DNA of 64,000 nt from Diplosphaera chodatii. Taxonomy: Eukaryota; Chlorophyta; Trebouxiophyceae; Prasiolales; Stichococcaceae. This document shows, piece by piece, positions 1 through 13,042 of this stretch. The translations under genes and the position numbers were made by a program. Under the pieces are notes generated by a model that worked only from the letters and a program-made list of their open reading frames with translations, searched no databases and had not been told where the DNA came from. The stretch is taken from contig JAALGY010000043.1 in NCBI GenBank assembly GCA_032358165.1, positions 1 through 64,000 of the forward strand, given 5' to 3'. How positions within the stretch are numbered: the stretch's first letter is position 1; each line of letters opens with the position of its first letter.

Positions 1-1560
1 GCAGTGTTAATGGCACGAAAGGGTGCTAAGAACATGGCAGCTACCACCACAGCTCGCATGATCTTCGGAGGACTCCGGGCTGACGCCACCACTCACATCT
101 GCCCAAAGGCGCGCCTGCGGCACCCACAGCATGCCCTCATGCCATGCCCTACACTGTGCCAGCTCGTTGCAGCTGCAACAGTGGCACGATACAGTGCTGG
201 AACGATGGCAGGCACGAGCACAGCCCGCACGATCCTCTCCAAACCGGCCTACCTCCGCCGCTGCTGTGGCGGTGCTGAACACACACCTGCGGCACCCACA
301 GAACACCCTGATGCCAGGTCTGAAGCCATGCCAACTCTTCACAGCTGCAACAGTGGCACGACACGGTGCTAGGACAATGGCAAGTGCCACCACCGCTTGC
401 ATGATCTTCACCGTACTGGGGCACCGCCGCGCCTGCTGCTGCTGTGCAGGTACTGAAATGCAAGGCCTGCAGGAGCAACACAACACGCTGACGCCAGGCC
501 TGCAGCCATACCAGCTCGCTGCAGCTGCAAAGGCGACACGACACGGTGCCAGAACGATGCCAGACACGTGCACAGCTGATGTGATCTTCCTGGGACGCTG
601 AGCGGGCGCCGCCACTGAGATCTGCCCAAAGGCGCGCCTGCGGCACCCACAGCATGCCCTCATGCCATGCCCTACACTATGCCAGGTCGCTGCCGCTGCA
701 GCAGTGGCACGATACAGTGCCAGAACGATGGCAGACAGGAGCACAGCTCGCATGATCCTGTTCAAAGCGGCCCGCCGCCGTTGCTGCTGTGCGGGCGCTG
801 AAATTACAGCCTGCGGGACGCACAGAACACCCTGATGCCAGGGCTGCAGCCGTGTTAACTCTTTCCAGCAGCAACAGTGACACAGAAGGGTGCCAGGACG
901 ATGACAGGCACGAGCACAGCTCCCATGATCTTCCTGGGATGCCGGGCTGACGCCGTTGCTGATATCTGCCCAAGAATGCACGCCTGTGTGACACACAGAA
1001 CACCCTGACGCCAGGGCTGCAGCCATGCCAGCTCGCTGCAGCTGCAAGGGCGACACGAAAGGGTGCCAGAACGATGGCGGACGTGAGCACAGCTCGTGTG
1101 ATCTTCCTGGAAATGCCGGGCGGGCCCCGTTGCTGAAATCTGCTGAAAAGCGCGTCTGCGGGAGCAAGAGGAACACCCTGACGCCAGGGTTGCTGCCATG
1201 CTAGCTCATCACAGCAGCAACAGTGGCACGAAACGGTGCTATGACAATGGCAACTGCCACCACAGCTCGCATGATCTTCGGAGGACGCCGGGCGGGCGCT
1301 GACACTAAGACCTGCCGAAAGGCGCTGCCTGCGGGACACATACAATGCCATGACGCCATGCCCCACACTACGACAGCTCGTCACAGCTGCAACAGTGACA
1401 CGAAAAGGTGCCAGACCGATGACACCTGCCAGCATAGCCTGCACGATCTTCGGAGGACGCCAGGCGGACGCCGACACCGACATCTGCCCAAAAGCGCACC
1501 TACTGCATGCCAGAATTGGGCGCCTGCCGAGCCCTGCAGCCACCACCACGCCATAGCTCA
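1..1560. repeat. Tandem satellite array, monomer about 172 bp, roughly 9 copies
   Basis: A landmark resembling 'gctcgcatgatcttc' recurs near positions 51, 223, 391, 571, 743, 915, 1096, 1261 and 1431, a spacing of about 167-180 bp. Other blocks recur in the same order: 'ctgcagctgcaacagtggca', 'acggtgccagaacgatggca', 'ctgcccaaaggcgcgcctgc' and 'acaccctgatgccagg'. Copies differ by point changes and small indels. The array begins before position 1. Open frames across it, up to about 390 codons on the minus strand, follow from the repeat and carry no recognisable domain. A centromeric, subtelomeric or dispersed role cannot be decided here. Confidence 0.9.
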
Positions 1561-4324
1561 CACTGTGCCCATATGTTCCAGCAGCAAGGGTGCCTTGAGC
1601 CGATGCAAATCCGTAAATCCGAGGGCAGGTGCCCGCACAACCAACCCGACCCTCCTGCTGCGCCATGCTTGGTATAATAGTCGTTGACGCCCACAGCCTG
1701 AGACGCATAACAAGCCATGTTTGAGGGTTGCACGCGCTGACACAACCCCACGCGTCAGGAGACAGGAGAGCAAGATGGGGCAGGTTAATGATCTGATGAA
1801 CGGGGAGTTTTCCAACCACGGTCTGAACACGCTTGCCTGAGCAGTACTGACCTTATTTGCGCAGAACGAGAAGTGCTCAGCTGAGGCCCAACTAAGACCA
1901 TAATCTGGCGACCCACCAAGCGAGTCGCAGCTGAAGTGGGTTCACGCCTGCCGTGGCACAAGAGATCAAATCAGCCGTGCACGCAGACACGGCATGCCGC
2001 TAGGCTGTGAATGCGCTCTGAACATGTGCACAGAAGAGTCACAGGTAGGTGTTGAGCCAGCCCGCCCGCCATGCCGACCTGAGGGTTGGGTGGGGTCCGG
2101 CCACCGTGGGTTGACCCGGGCCGTGTGCTGCCCAGATGCACACCAGAACTGCAGCCGTGCCAAGTCACCACTGCGCTGGCTGCGCTCGGCAGCTGCGCTG
2201 GCCCGGGGCGGCGCCGGTGATGTCACTGGACGGCCGCACCAAGTCACCCTGCAATCAGTGGATGCCACAGGCTCGGTGTCCCCTACGCAAGCTGCTCGCC
2301 GCAGGCATGTTGGTCTGCATGCCAGAAGGAGTGCTGGGCAGGACTCACCATACTGCTGACAGTATGCTGTGGAGCGGCTGCCATCCCTGATGAGGTCAGC
2401 CCGACACGTCAGAGCAGGGCCGCCCTGTGTGCAGATGTGTTGTTCCGCGATCAGAAAGGCTCGCGGCAAGCTGCCAGCTGCATGGCCGGCATCACAGATC
2501 TGTCACACGTGGTGCATGCGCCAGTCCGGTCGGCATGAAAGAAACCACAGCAAACATGGGAGAGGCTTCAAGGCCCACCTCGGTCCGCGGCCGCAGGCCG
2601 GTCAACGGCCCTGGTGCGCTGCTCTAACTCCGTCATCACCTCTGCTCTAATGCTCTTGTAGAACAAAGCAACCTGGCAGCCCATGTAGTACCCCTGCAGC
2701 TGGCGTCAGGGCGTCAGAAGCATGCACATCTGGCATATACCACGTGCACAGGCTGGTCTGCTGCTGAGCATGCCTGTCCACCAATGATCTGATCGTCTGA
2801 GACCACGACACAGGCATTCACCTGTAGTGTTTGGTTGCAGAAGGACGTGGCTGCAAATCAGGCAGAAATTGCCGCCACCCTGCACCCGTGAGCCCAGTCC
2901 CTGTTGAAGCGCCCTGACGCTGCAGAGCGTGTTGCAAGGTTCCCTGAAATCGTTGTCAAATGTGGATGCAGCCACCCACCGATGCAAAGCTTGAAGGTGC
3001 TCAGCTGCACGCAGGCCTGGCAGCCCAGATAGGAGGCAGTGCGTGCAGAAGCCAGTGGGCGTCCCGAGGGACCGTCACGCACTCGCTTGGCGCTGAGTCC
3101 ACCTGCAGCTAGCTGCACAAGCCACGCAGAACCGAGTCAGTTTCAAACCGTGACCACCCAGCAGACGCAAGCGCCAGCAGCGAGACCCAGTCCTGTTAGG
3201 TACTGGAGGTCTGCATGCGCGGCTGCGGGACTGGCCAGGCGCTGCAGCACAGTTCAGTATGCAAACGACAAAGCAGAGCAGGTCGGAATGAAGACGATGC
3301 CGATCAGCAGCCCCACCTGCCCAGTGAGCAAGGCACCGTATTCAAGCAAGGCATCTGCTGTACTTGGCACACACAAGCGAGGGTGGGCGTTGCAACCGTG
3401 CTTCATATGTATGGCATGCAACAGGGAACACGCCACTCATCACAACGGTGGGCAGGACAGGGCAGCAGTCTGTATTAGTCTAGGCCCTGTTTGAGCTCAC
3501 GCAGTGAATTTCAGCTCTGTTCAGGGCCTCTGGTGCCGTGAAGTGGTGCCGGATCTGCGACTGCAAGTTATGCACGTGCCCGCCGCACCATTGGTCGGCG
3601 GGCGGGTTTACTCCAACCCAAAGCGGAAGGCAAACGAAGCTGTAGTGGTTCGGTGCAACATCTTTTTCACGACATGCAGCCATGCTACATGCACTAGCGA
3701 TGGACGTACTGGGCCTCCATGGTTGTTTGCATTTCGTCAAACGTTGCGGTGGTTCGTTCTCCTCAATCATAAACCCGAACACAATATAGAGTTGGTGAGC
3801 TTCAACTAAACAAACTCAGAACCGACACCGACACGCTGACTAGTCACACACGTCCCGCATCTCGGCAAGCTGCTCAGCACCCGGGTTCTTGCTGTTGACC
3901 GGGTCGCCTGCCACCAGGTCCTTGAACACTGAAGCCTGCAACCGAAGCCTTGAACAGTGAAGGCTGAAACCTTGATAGTGCATGATGCTATGCAGATGCG
4001 CCGGCAAGTGTCATCTGCCAGTGGGTGCTGCACACGGTGCCAGATGTAAAGTCAGTGGGGTAAGTTCATACATGTGCCTGAGCAGCAGGCCGTTGGCGCG
4101 TGTGCAGCGCGCGAACAGGGTGCTGGCAGATGACCAGCAGCTCCCTGCGCAAACGCGGGGAACAGCAGAGCAGAGTGCTGCTGCCAAACCTGCTCCCCCG
4201 CCTGCTGACGGCCCTGCAACCAGCAGCCGTACAGGATCACACATGAAAGGAAGGAGTCTGTTGAGCAGACGACGGCTGTCAGTGCGGTCTGTCTCATTTT
4301 TGGCGCCTGCCAAATTTGACAGCA
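1561..4324. other. Stretch without a supported gene
   Basis: No pair of reading frames joined by plausible splice sites and no recognisable domain was found on either strand. A somewhat AT-richer part around 3,480-3,800 has overlapping open frames of about 100 codons on both strands, with no family signature. The last few hundred bases are probably 3' untranslated sequence of the minus-strand gene that ends at 4,325. Confidence 0.4.
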
Positions 4325-4938
4325 CTACATGACGGCGAGTACCTGCGGCACAGGAGACACCTTGCTGCCCTGAGCGTCACGCCAGGGCCATCCCCCCCAG
4401 GACAAGGGACGCCGTGTCAGAGCTTACAGCCGCGTCCTTGCCACCATGAGAGTCGTCCGCCCCGCTGAGCCCGACCTGCAGCGCCACAGCCTGGATGTGC
4501 GGCAGGGTCTGCGGCAGGATCTCACCGCAAGGGCCTCGCGGACGCAGATGTCCAGCGCAGCGAGGGCTGCTGCGCCGAGCCGCAGATCCCAATCCAGCGC
4601 GTCCAGCAAGTGGCGCACCTCGCTGTCACGTATGTATTCTCGCCCCAACTGCGCTTCATACCTGTGAGCACATGCACATTTCCTCACGTCGCTGGCATCG
4701 GGAGCTTGGCATGCGTCAACAGTGATGCGTATGCAGGATTTGAGCTTGGCAGATCTCGAACATCTGACACCTTTCTGCACTCCGTTCGTGCAGTTGCCGC
4801 AGCCCAGATCGCAGGCTGCCCGGCGTCAACTCCGCATAGTTTAGCTCCTTGAGGAATTGCGGCTCCAGCTCGTTGCAGAGCGCAGCTCTTTCCTCGCGGG
4901 TCATTCCGGTGACAGGGATCGCCGATTGCCATCTGCCG
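4325..4938 (-). CDS. Unidentified protein, C-terminal part (three exons)
   Basis: Three minus-strand exons fit in phase. The first, 4,771-4,938, encodes residues around MTREERAALCNELEPQF and a helical Leu/Glu-rich stretch. It splices (phase 2, AAAG|gtgtca to ctcacag|GTATG) to 4,526-4,661, which encodes YEAQLGREYIRDSEVRHLL and an amphipathic Ala/Leu helix. That exon ends at a gtgaga donor and joins a tiny 18-nt last exon, 4,325-4,342, ending VLAVM-stop. The joined C-terminus is charged and helical. I do not recognise the family. A second open frame after the gtgagat donor (starting EILPQTLPHIQ) would need a 17-nt intron or an indel, so I treat it as intronic. The 5' part is uncertain; the exon at 5,802-5,909 may belong here. 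Confidence 0.5.
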
Positions 4939-5801
4939 CTGTGGAGTTCTCAGGAGAGGGCAGCATGCTGGGGTGCCGCGGCCGCTGCATGTGCTCATGT
5001 GCAGGCTTGATAGCAGACTTGCGTGCGCCTCACCAGGCCTGCATGGCATTCCTGAGTCGCATTGGACATGCTGCTGATCGGTGCAAATGGCAAGCTGGCA
5101 AGCTGGCAACCTGGTATGCATTCGGAGATGTTGCCTTCTGGGTCAGTCTGACATGTCAGACAGGGCACATTGCGAGCAGTTGGCATGGTGTCAGGAGGCA
5201 TCGATACGCCGATGGCAACAGGTTGCGTGTCAGCCACGTGGTCATTGCAAGCACAACTGCATCTTGGGTGACAGACAGCCAAACGGCCTTGCGTCCCCCA
5301 GCGGTGTTGTCATGCACCATGTGCGCCGCATGCAGCGTGTCTCATGCTGATGGCTCCACCTGTGTCTATATGAAGCTGCTGCAAGCGGCTCACATACAAA
5401 GCAAGCAAATATGGCATATGACTCGATTCGGAATTTGGAGCTGTACTCACACCCAGACAGCGCTCCTATCCAGCGTCTGCACATCGAAACGTCGTGAAAC
5501 CGCCGCCCAGTATCAGACCCACCCTGGCATGCTCTCAGGTCCCCCTCCAAGCGGCCGTTGCACCCGACGCTTGACGGATTGCCACCCACAGGCAGGTGGG
5601 TATGCGGCACCCTGCCCTGCGGCCCTGGCGTGGCTGGGGCTGCTCAGCACCGCTGGGTGCACAGGCCCTGCTGGCGCTGCGGCTGCTGTGGCCCGCCCTC
5701 TCCTGCCGCACGCATGAGAATCTAAGGTGTACTGCCAGGATGTGCCCCACCGCAGGCGCCGTCGTCACGCACACTGTACAGCAACGCCATGTGGCCTGCA
5801 C

Positions 5802-5909
5802 CCAGCAGGTGATATCAAACTTCAGCCATTGCATGTGCTTTGGCACTTTGTCTCGCACATAGCGCCCATCCACGCCAGCTGCCATGCGATCTGGGTGCCT
5901 GAGCTCCAC
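5802..5909 (-). CDS. Isolated coding-like exon, possible 5' exon of the gene ending at 4,325
   Basis: A minus-strand frame bounded by an acceptor (gcagcag|GTGGAG) and a donor (TGCTGG|gtgcag) encodes a charged segment containing VDGRYVRDKVPKHMQWLKF. Composition and splice sites look like coding sequence, and an in-frame ATG at 5,885 in a reasonable context could be a start. It lies between the stop of the U-box gene at 6,272 and the exons at 4,325-4,938, on the same strand. The continuation after the donor is unclear: a frame at about 5,600-5,700 is open but low in information. Family not recognised. Confidence 0.35.
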
Positions 5910-6271
5910 CTGCTGCTGCTTGTGCCTCCTCCTGCCTCGCTGCGCACCCTGTCATTCTGCCAGTTGCGCTGCTGCCTCAGCTGCAGTGTCGCCAGCTGCC
6001 CATTCGACGCCCGCTGCAGAGGACATTAGCACAGACGTCAGCATCGTTGAGGTGAGGTGCCAAAGGGCAGGGTTCCTGCACTGCAACGTCGGCCACACAC
6101 CCGTCTGCTCAAATATGGGGTGCACATGGCCATTCAGCTGCCGGGAGCTGAAGCAGAGAAACTTATGCTCACCTGGATCCCGACGCCAGGAGACGTCGGG
6201 TCAGTCACAGCCGTAACTACAGGTGCGTCAGCTGCCAGCGACATCCAGTCATTGACTCAAACTGCACGGTC

Positions 6272-9200
6272 TCAGGTGCGCCCCGCGGCCTGGATCAGCT
6301 GCCGCAGGGCGTGGTTCGGCAGCAGGTCGGTGGTCGCCAGCGCTGCCCTGGTGACCGGTGATGTGCTGTGGCTGTGCAGCCACTGAGTGATCGCCGACAG
6401 CTCGTAGCTGTGGCCGTCGCCGACACACAGGGTTGGCTGCACCATGACTTCCTGCGGAAGCACCAGGAGCTGGCCAAGGTCACGCCTGCTGATTGATATG
6501 TCTAGCCAAGTGCTGAGACGTCAATGCTCTGCCGATGCAACAGAGCAATACAAGGTGTCTGCACCATACTACCCTGCGAAAGTCACCTTGGTGATGGGGC
6601 ACAGCATCCAGGGTGGAGCCGGCTGCGGATGCTGCTGCCCATTGGCTGCTGGCGCCGCTGCAGGACTGAGTGCCTTCCCTGCCGTGCTCCTGGCTGCAGG
6701 GCCTCCCTGCACAGCCGCGCCGTCCGCCAGGCTCATGTGCTGCAAGTCGGCAGCAGCTGCATCTGCAGCAGCAGGCGCGCTTCCGCCCGCTGCCCTGCTG
6801 CTGGTCTGGTCGTGGTCGGGCAGCCCTGCGACCGCGGGCTGCGGTGCAGCAGCAGCCGCGGAAGCTGCTGCAGCCCTGGCGGCGGCCCTCTTGCGGGCGC
6901 GCTTTTCGGCTGCCCTGCTGGTCGCCGCTGCCGCTGCTTTGTGCCGCTCCTCAGCAGCCTGCAGGGGTGCGCAGCACCAGTGGGTCACAGTGGTCTGCAG
7001 GACGGTGGTGCTGATGATTGCGTGCATGCAGACACCGGCGGACAAGGGTGGTGTGCGTCATGCTGGATACATGGCATGTGCCACAACCGCAATAGCAACC
7101 CCCAGCGCAGCAACAACGACGTTGACACTACTCCCAGAGCTGCATCAGCGACATAACTGCACGCCTCTGCAGAGTCCTTGCCAGAAGCTCCCGCATGGCG
7201 GCATCGGAGGCAGCCTGCTTCTGCACCGCCGCTTCACTGCTGCTTTCAGGAGCCTGGGCGGCATGTTCAGCGGCCGCAGCTGGCTGGGACACGGCTGCCA
7301 GGGCGTCACTGACTTCATGCGTGCCCTTGACAAGCAGCTGCCGCAGCATCGGTGTTGCCTTGAGGGTCTGTACTCCTTGCAGGCATTGCAGCGGTATGTT
7401 TAACCAGTAGGTCAAAATTGGGAGCATGGCTGCAGAGCTTGTCAAGATTTCTGCAAGCTGTGGTCAAGGCAACATCTGCACAGCAGTCAGACACTGCATG
7501 CTTTTACGCTGATGCTATGCTACGCTATCACGAACTGGGCTGTCCTGATCTGCATTCACACTTCTTGCTGCATGGGAATACATACCAGCAGACTGCCGGC
7601 CAAAGCATGCCAGCAATATGCAGCTCCAGGCACAAGCCTGCCAGGTACATACCTTCGTGATGTCGCTGAAGAGCTGTGCCCATCGCCGAAGCTCATTGCG
7701 CGGCCAGCCTGCAGTGGCTGCTGCCTGTTCCGGGTTGGGGTGGCAGGGACCCCGCAGCAGCGCCGCCGCCGCTCGCAGCATGGCGAGAAGTGGCTGCACC
7801 GCTGGCGTCGGCAGCCGCCTGTGTGACATGCAGCAGGCCACACTGCATCATTTCTTGAGGTGTAGCTGGTGCCCAAAACAACGTCTTGAGACAGCAGCAA
7901 CAGCGTACATGTGTGTAATAATGAGGGATCACAGTCAGCACGTGCGGACGGGTGGTTGAGCATGACGGAGCGCACTGCAGCCGTGACAAGTCCTCAGCGA
8001 GCCGCAGCAGGTTGCCAACTGTAGCGCAGGCCATCCGCCCTGGCGCGGCAAAGCCGCGGGTGCGCGCCAGCCTGGCCGCCAGCTCAGCGCGGCCCTGCAC
8101 GGGCACCCAGCAGCTGTGGCTTGACGACTGACAGCTCAGGGCATCAAGGTGTGAACTACAGCAACTACACAAGGCCACAGCAGCTGCGCCGGCTGCAGTA
8201 GCAGAGGCGCATGCTGCCGCGGCTTGGCTGGCAGCCTGAAGCTGCAGACTGAGCCGTAGCCCAGCCCTCCACATGATAGACACGCACTGAAAACCCGCCC
8301 GGCAGACAATACACGTATATCTCATGCCGGATTGTAGCGCCAGCTGCGGTCCTTCACCTGAAGCACACCCAGAGGCACCTCGGCATTCGCGACCGCGTGC
8401 TCGCAGCGATGCACATCCCCAACTCGCCAAACTGCCACATCTGCAACCAGCGCAGAAGCACTGGCTTTCGTATGTTCCTGTCACTAACGAGATGCCACTG
8501 CATTCATCAGCGCAAACTACTTGTGACCAGCCGCAGCAGATCTGCGGGTGCTGCACATCCCCTGTAGCACACGCACTGCACCCACCCAGCAGCGCACAGA
8601 CCGCCTCGCAGCACGCGCCAAGCAGCTCCTGCGACGGCCGCCGCTGCGTCGGCTTCTCGGCAGCCGCAGCAACCGTCCTGGCTGCTGCCTCCAGCACCAC
8701 TGCTGCCATGCGCAGCTGGTGTATGCAGTCCGCCCGCACTGCCTTGACATCTTCAGGGGTGTCTTGGCAGCGGTCCTGCCAACAAGCTTGCACGAACTCA
8801 GTGACTGCCTGCGTGCCTTGTAGTTCCCAGGCACATGCAAGTGCACATCTGTGTCGTGAGCAGACTTCAATAGTGCTCATTGCGCATTATGACCAAGTAA
8901 GGTCCAGCACCTGCACATGGGACTCCACTGCTCGCCAATCGATGCGGCTGTGTGCTGCGATGCTGGTGAGCAGGCGGCGCACTGGCTGCCGCTCCAGGGC
9001 CGCCAGGCTGTCTGTGGCAGGAGTTTGAAGCAGCAGCAGCGCGGCCGCCGCCAGGCTGAACGCCGCATCGTGCATGCACTGCTGCTGCAGCTGCCGCCGC
9101 AGCCCCTGCTTCTGCCCGGCGTCGCTCCTGCTCCCGACGCCGCCTCCGCAGCCACTGCAGCTCGTGGCAGCATGTTGGCGCCACTGCCGCTGGGCCAGGC

Positions 9201-11666
9201 GGGCCGCGGCTGACAGCCCCGCCGCCAGCGCCCCGGCCCATGCGTCCCACACGGCCGCCTCCACAAGCAGGCAGCCGTGGCGCTCCGCACTTTCAGCTGC
9301 ATACTTGGCCAGCCTGCCCAGCCGCATCAGCGCCGCCGCCTTGCAGGGACGTGAGCAGGGACATCAGCTGCGGCATGTGCGACGATATCGAGTCATGACC
9401 GTTGCATGTCGAAAGTGCTGCCGCAAAATTGAGGTGTATACTAGCTTCAGAGACGCAGTACCTGTGGTGCGACGTGCAAGTCGCCGTCCGCCTCTTCCGG
9501 CAGCTGCTGCACCACGCCATGCAGAGCTGCTGCCAGGCAGTCGACTGTCGCGTGCCACACTGGCGCCGCGGCCATCCGTACCGGGGCCAGCAGCGCTGCA
9601 CACGTTATGGAGCTGCAGCAGGCACCACAGCATCAGAGGCGATCTTTGGAGTCGCCAAAGCACCTGAGTGATTCCCTGAATACCGTGGCAGGTTGCAGCT
9701 TGCATAAGATAGCATAGCGCCACCACGAGGCAGCACTGAAGATGCATGCTTTCACCAAGGCGACACAACATCGTGCGCGGCGGTGGTCCAGCGTGCGCGG
9801 CGGTGGTGCAAAGGGTCTGGCCCAGAGGCGCGCGTGCCTCTGGCAGCGCTCACCTGGTGCGGACCATCCCCAGCTGCGGGGCCGCCTCGTGGGCCAGGAG
9901 CGCCCGCACGCCTGCGGCGTAGGCGGCGGCCGCGGCCGGCGACACCGCTGCGGGCAGCTCCCTGGGCGGCGGGGGCAGCCCAATACCCTCGGATGGGTCC
10001 GGCCCTAGGTAGACCATCGCCAGCGCCTGCGAAGCATACAGGCGTTGCTAAGGATGGACGTCAGGTTATGCATCCGACCGCAAGCTGCCACATCTGTTGG
10101 GTTTGCTGCTATCAAGATTGCAGGTGTGCAGTACAGTACCCACCTGCAAAGCCACCGTCAGAGCGAGCGCCCAGTAAGACTTCCACTGCTGCTCCTCACC
10201 ATCCTGCGGACGCTGCTCCGGCGCATGTCCAGCTGCCAGCTGCCCAGGTGGCTGCGCACAAGCGGCGTGCGGAGAACTGCAAGCCGAGGCTGGCGCCTGT
10301 GTCGATGCCGTGCTGCCCTGCCCGCCAGCGGCAACTGTTCAGCACTCCAAGCCGTCAGCTGCTGAGGCTGCAGCTGGCTCTGCCTCTGTGCATGCTGCGC
10401 GTCTCGCGCCGCCAGCTGTGTGAAGGAAACGTCTTTGGTCGCGGGCGTTGGCCGCAGGAGGAACGCTGAGACTTCAGCGCTGAGAGTGGCGCTGCAGTGG
10501 TGTACCAGCTCAACGAGGGGCGCCTCGTCATCGAGGTCGCCGGCATAGCAGCACAATCTGGCCAGCTGGGCAGCGTACAACGCGGGCTCGTCCGCCGAAA
10601 ACAGCGGAATGGCACCGCCCTTGGCAGCAAACCTGCGGAGAAGAGGCGCATGCGATTGCCTGGGATCCGCAGCGGACCGAGCAGCCCAGACTGACGAACA
10701 GTTTAGCACGACTTGTCAACTGTATGTTCTTGCATCAATCATTCTCACTCAAGTAACGGATTGCAGCCCGACTGCACACACCAGGACATTGGACACATCA
10801 GGTGTGTCCATCCAAAGACTGTCATTTGACCAGCATCCACACCTGAGGCATGCTGTTGTTGCCGGCAGGAAGTGGTGGTGCAGCTCGTCTTCCGGTCTGG
10901 TGGCAAAGCAGGCCGCCATGTCCGTGGCCAGCGTCAGGAGGCACAGGGTGGGGACGGCGTCAGGGTCCCAGGCTGTCGCCTCGGCCACCATGCCTGGCCG
11001 CCGAAGCGCTCGGGCAAGTGCCTGGTGCCCAGCAGCGGAGCGCCAGGATATCAGGCGGCGGGCCGTCCAGCCGTCGGCCCTGCGAGACAGGGAGCTTCCT
11101 TCAACCTTCCAGGTTTGAGAGACAATGTTCACGGCCAATTGCAGACCAATGCGGGCAGGGCGCAGCAGTAGAAGGGCTGCCGGAGCACTGGCAGCCTCCT
11201 AAATCTGACGTTGAGTAACGTTGATGCAGTAGTGCCAATGCTGTACTGGACATCCGCCAAATGTGTGTCGCATGCACACGACATTTGCAATGCCGAGGGC
11301 AGGAAGTGCGTCGCACCGCAAGGACGTCTTGGATGCAGAGCTTCAGCGCAGCCATGGCTGTTGCTGCGGGCCTCATGTTCAGCTGCGTCAGCATTGCCAG
11401 CAGCAAGCAGCAGGCCTGCATCTCGGGTCTGCGGCCAACCCCTGGTTCGCACCTGCAAGCATAGTTGTGTGCTGATGCTGATGGGCACAGCTTTCATGCA
11501 GGGCCCCAGTGCAGGGCTACGCACTTCTAACAAGAGTGGTGAGTCTGTCGCCAACTGAGGCTTGCCTTGCAACGTAGCGCCAGACAATACACAGCATGCT
11601 GCCCGGCGTCATGTCCGGGCTGTTCAGATATCTGAACAACTGCGGTGCCAGACCGTCTGAATTCAT
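6272..11666 (-). CDS. Large helical protein with C-terminal U-box (putative E3 ubiquitin ligase)
   Basis: The last two exons join in phase: 6,587-6,958 ends MLCPITK|gtgact and 6,272-6,451 starts EVM. Together they give a U-box: CPI...VM, DGHSYELSAITQWL, TSPVT, L.PNHALRQLI, with the stop four residues later. U-boxes recruit E2 enzymes without zinc. Just upstream is a basic Ala/Arg coiled-coil stretch (EERHKAAAAATSRAAEKRARK). The N-terminal region is long, Ala/Leu-rich and helical, resembling HEAT/ARM-type solenoids, though no repeat could be assigned. Exons with good splice sites: 11,532-11,666 (start MNSDGLAPQLFRYL), 11,317-11,415, 10,843-11,105, about 10,385-10,632, 10,144-about 10,310, 9,854-10,026, 9,462-9,612, about 8,897-9,339, about 8,530-8,830, about 7,990-8,110, about 7,640-7,820, about 7,150-7,350. 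A split into two genes between 8 and 9 kb cannot be excluded. U-box certain; full model moderate. Confidence 0.75.
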
Positions 11667-12260
11667 GCCCTCGGCTGTCATCAAAGCTGAGCGCTGATCT
11701 CATCACGAGGCAATGTCATCCTGGGATGCAGCGCACGCTGCGCATGTGTGTGCAGGCCGCTTGGCAGCCTGACACACGCCTCGTATAGCCCAGCCGGCGA
11801 GCATCAAGGTCAATCAACCATGCGTAGCAGAGGAAATGGCCAGCAACTTCGAGTCGGCAATGGTTGGCTTCTGGGACCCACTGGGGTCCGACCCAGAATC
11901 AGGGTGTCTGACTTCTGTCTGACACGGTACTATTGAAAGGATTACATGCCTCCAGCCAACACTTTCATGGTGTCGTGGAATTTGGAACAACATTTGGAAG
12001 ATAGAAATGTTCCGGCTGAGAAGCAAACAAAGCTGAACATGTCTATCTTCTACTATCATTTCATCATTTAATTTAGCAAGTGCGCGTCATCCTTTTTCCC
12101 CCTTGTGGACTCTCGTTAAAGCCAGGCCCACCAGCCTTCTAGCAGCTGCACGTGGGCTTGCTATGACTTCAGCCACTTTTGAAATGTCAATAATATTGTA
12201 GCATGCACCTTCATGTACTCAATTATCGTAGTACAGTTGTCTCAAGTGAGCAACCCGCCC

Positions 12261-12708
12261 TCAACCAACGCAGCAGAGGACACTGCCATCTTGCAAGGCA
12301 ATATCGACTTTGCGACCGCTAGGTAGCTCAAACACAGGTTGCCAGTACATTTCGTCAGGCCTGCCTTCCCCTATCAGGATGATGCCGCGGTTCGGGGCAT
12401 CCGCACCCATGCCGTCATCTTCCGCTTTGGTATTCTGCCCAAACGCCTGCGTGTGCAGAAAGCGCTCGTCAACATGCGCTCGCATCGTACCAACTGCTTG
12501 CTTAGCGCATTTGATAATAGTTTTTGGACATCGTATTGGAAGCATGGCTGAAAGGATATGCCTTCTTCGTGTTGATTTCCACCTTTGCAGCTTTTGGCGC
12601 CCCGGGCTGCTTGATGACAATGGTCGCATTGTCCAACTTTTGACACCTTAAATTGTGGATCAGGGTGCCGTCCTGGGCAAGAAGTGCATAATCTCTGCCG
12701 ATATTCAA
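12261..12708 (-). pseudogene. Broken coding-like sequence in the AT-richer island
   Basis: Two overlapping minus-strand frames look like protein but lie in different registers. The upstream one, about 12,502-12,708, contains DYALLAQDGTLIHNL and IVIKQPGAPKAAKVEI. The downstream one, about 12,261-12,540, contains RAHVDERFLHTQAFGQ, PNRGIILIGEGRPDEMYW and ELPSGRKVDIALQDGS before a stop. Many codons end in A or T, unlike the neighbouring genes. Either a frameshift has broken one gene or short introns (for example TTTAAG|gtgtca) separate exons. I do not recognise the family. A decayed mobile-element or transferred gene is an inference from composition only. Confidence 0.4.
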
Positions 12709-13042
12709 CGTGCAGGCTGCACACAGCTGCGAATTGGGACTACGTTGAACATGGTGGTATATATGCTTCAGGGGTCAGAAGGGATTTGGAGTCGCACCGG
12801 CTGTGTCACACCATTTGCAGCTTGTAATGCCACATAGGCAGACCAGATTGCCCCCGGTTGCAGGGTGTCCACGTCCTGTTCGGTCCAGCGCACCGAATCT
12901 GGGTCCCAGCTGCCTGCAAGCAACACACCATCTACAGCAAACAAGCGAATGACAATTCAAGGGTGACATTTCAAGATCGTGCTGTATGGCCTACACAAAT
13001 GTGGAGTTTCAGTGGCCGGGCCTGCGCCAGGCGGGGGCTCAC

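Noticed and set aside
7..1176. A 389-codon open frame on the minus strand of the satellite, plus several other long frames there
   Set aside because: The frames repeat with the monomer period, have no start context or domain, and overlap on both strands.
4377..4525. Frame EILPQTLPHIQAVALQ following the exon at 4,526-4,661
   Set aside because: Joining it would need a 17-nt intron or an indel, whereas the gtgaga donor and an 18-nt terminal exon give a clean stop.
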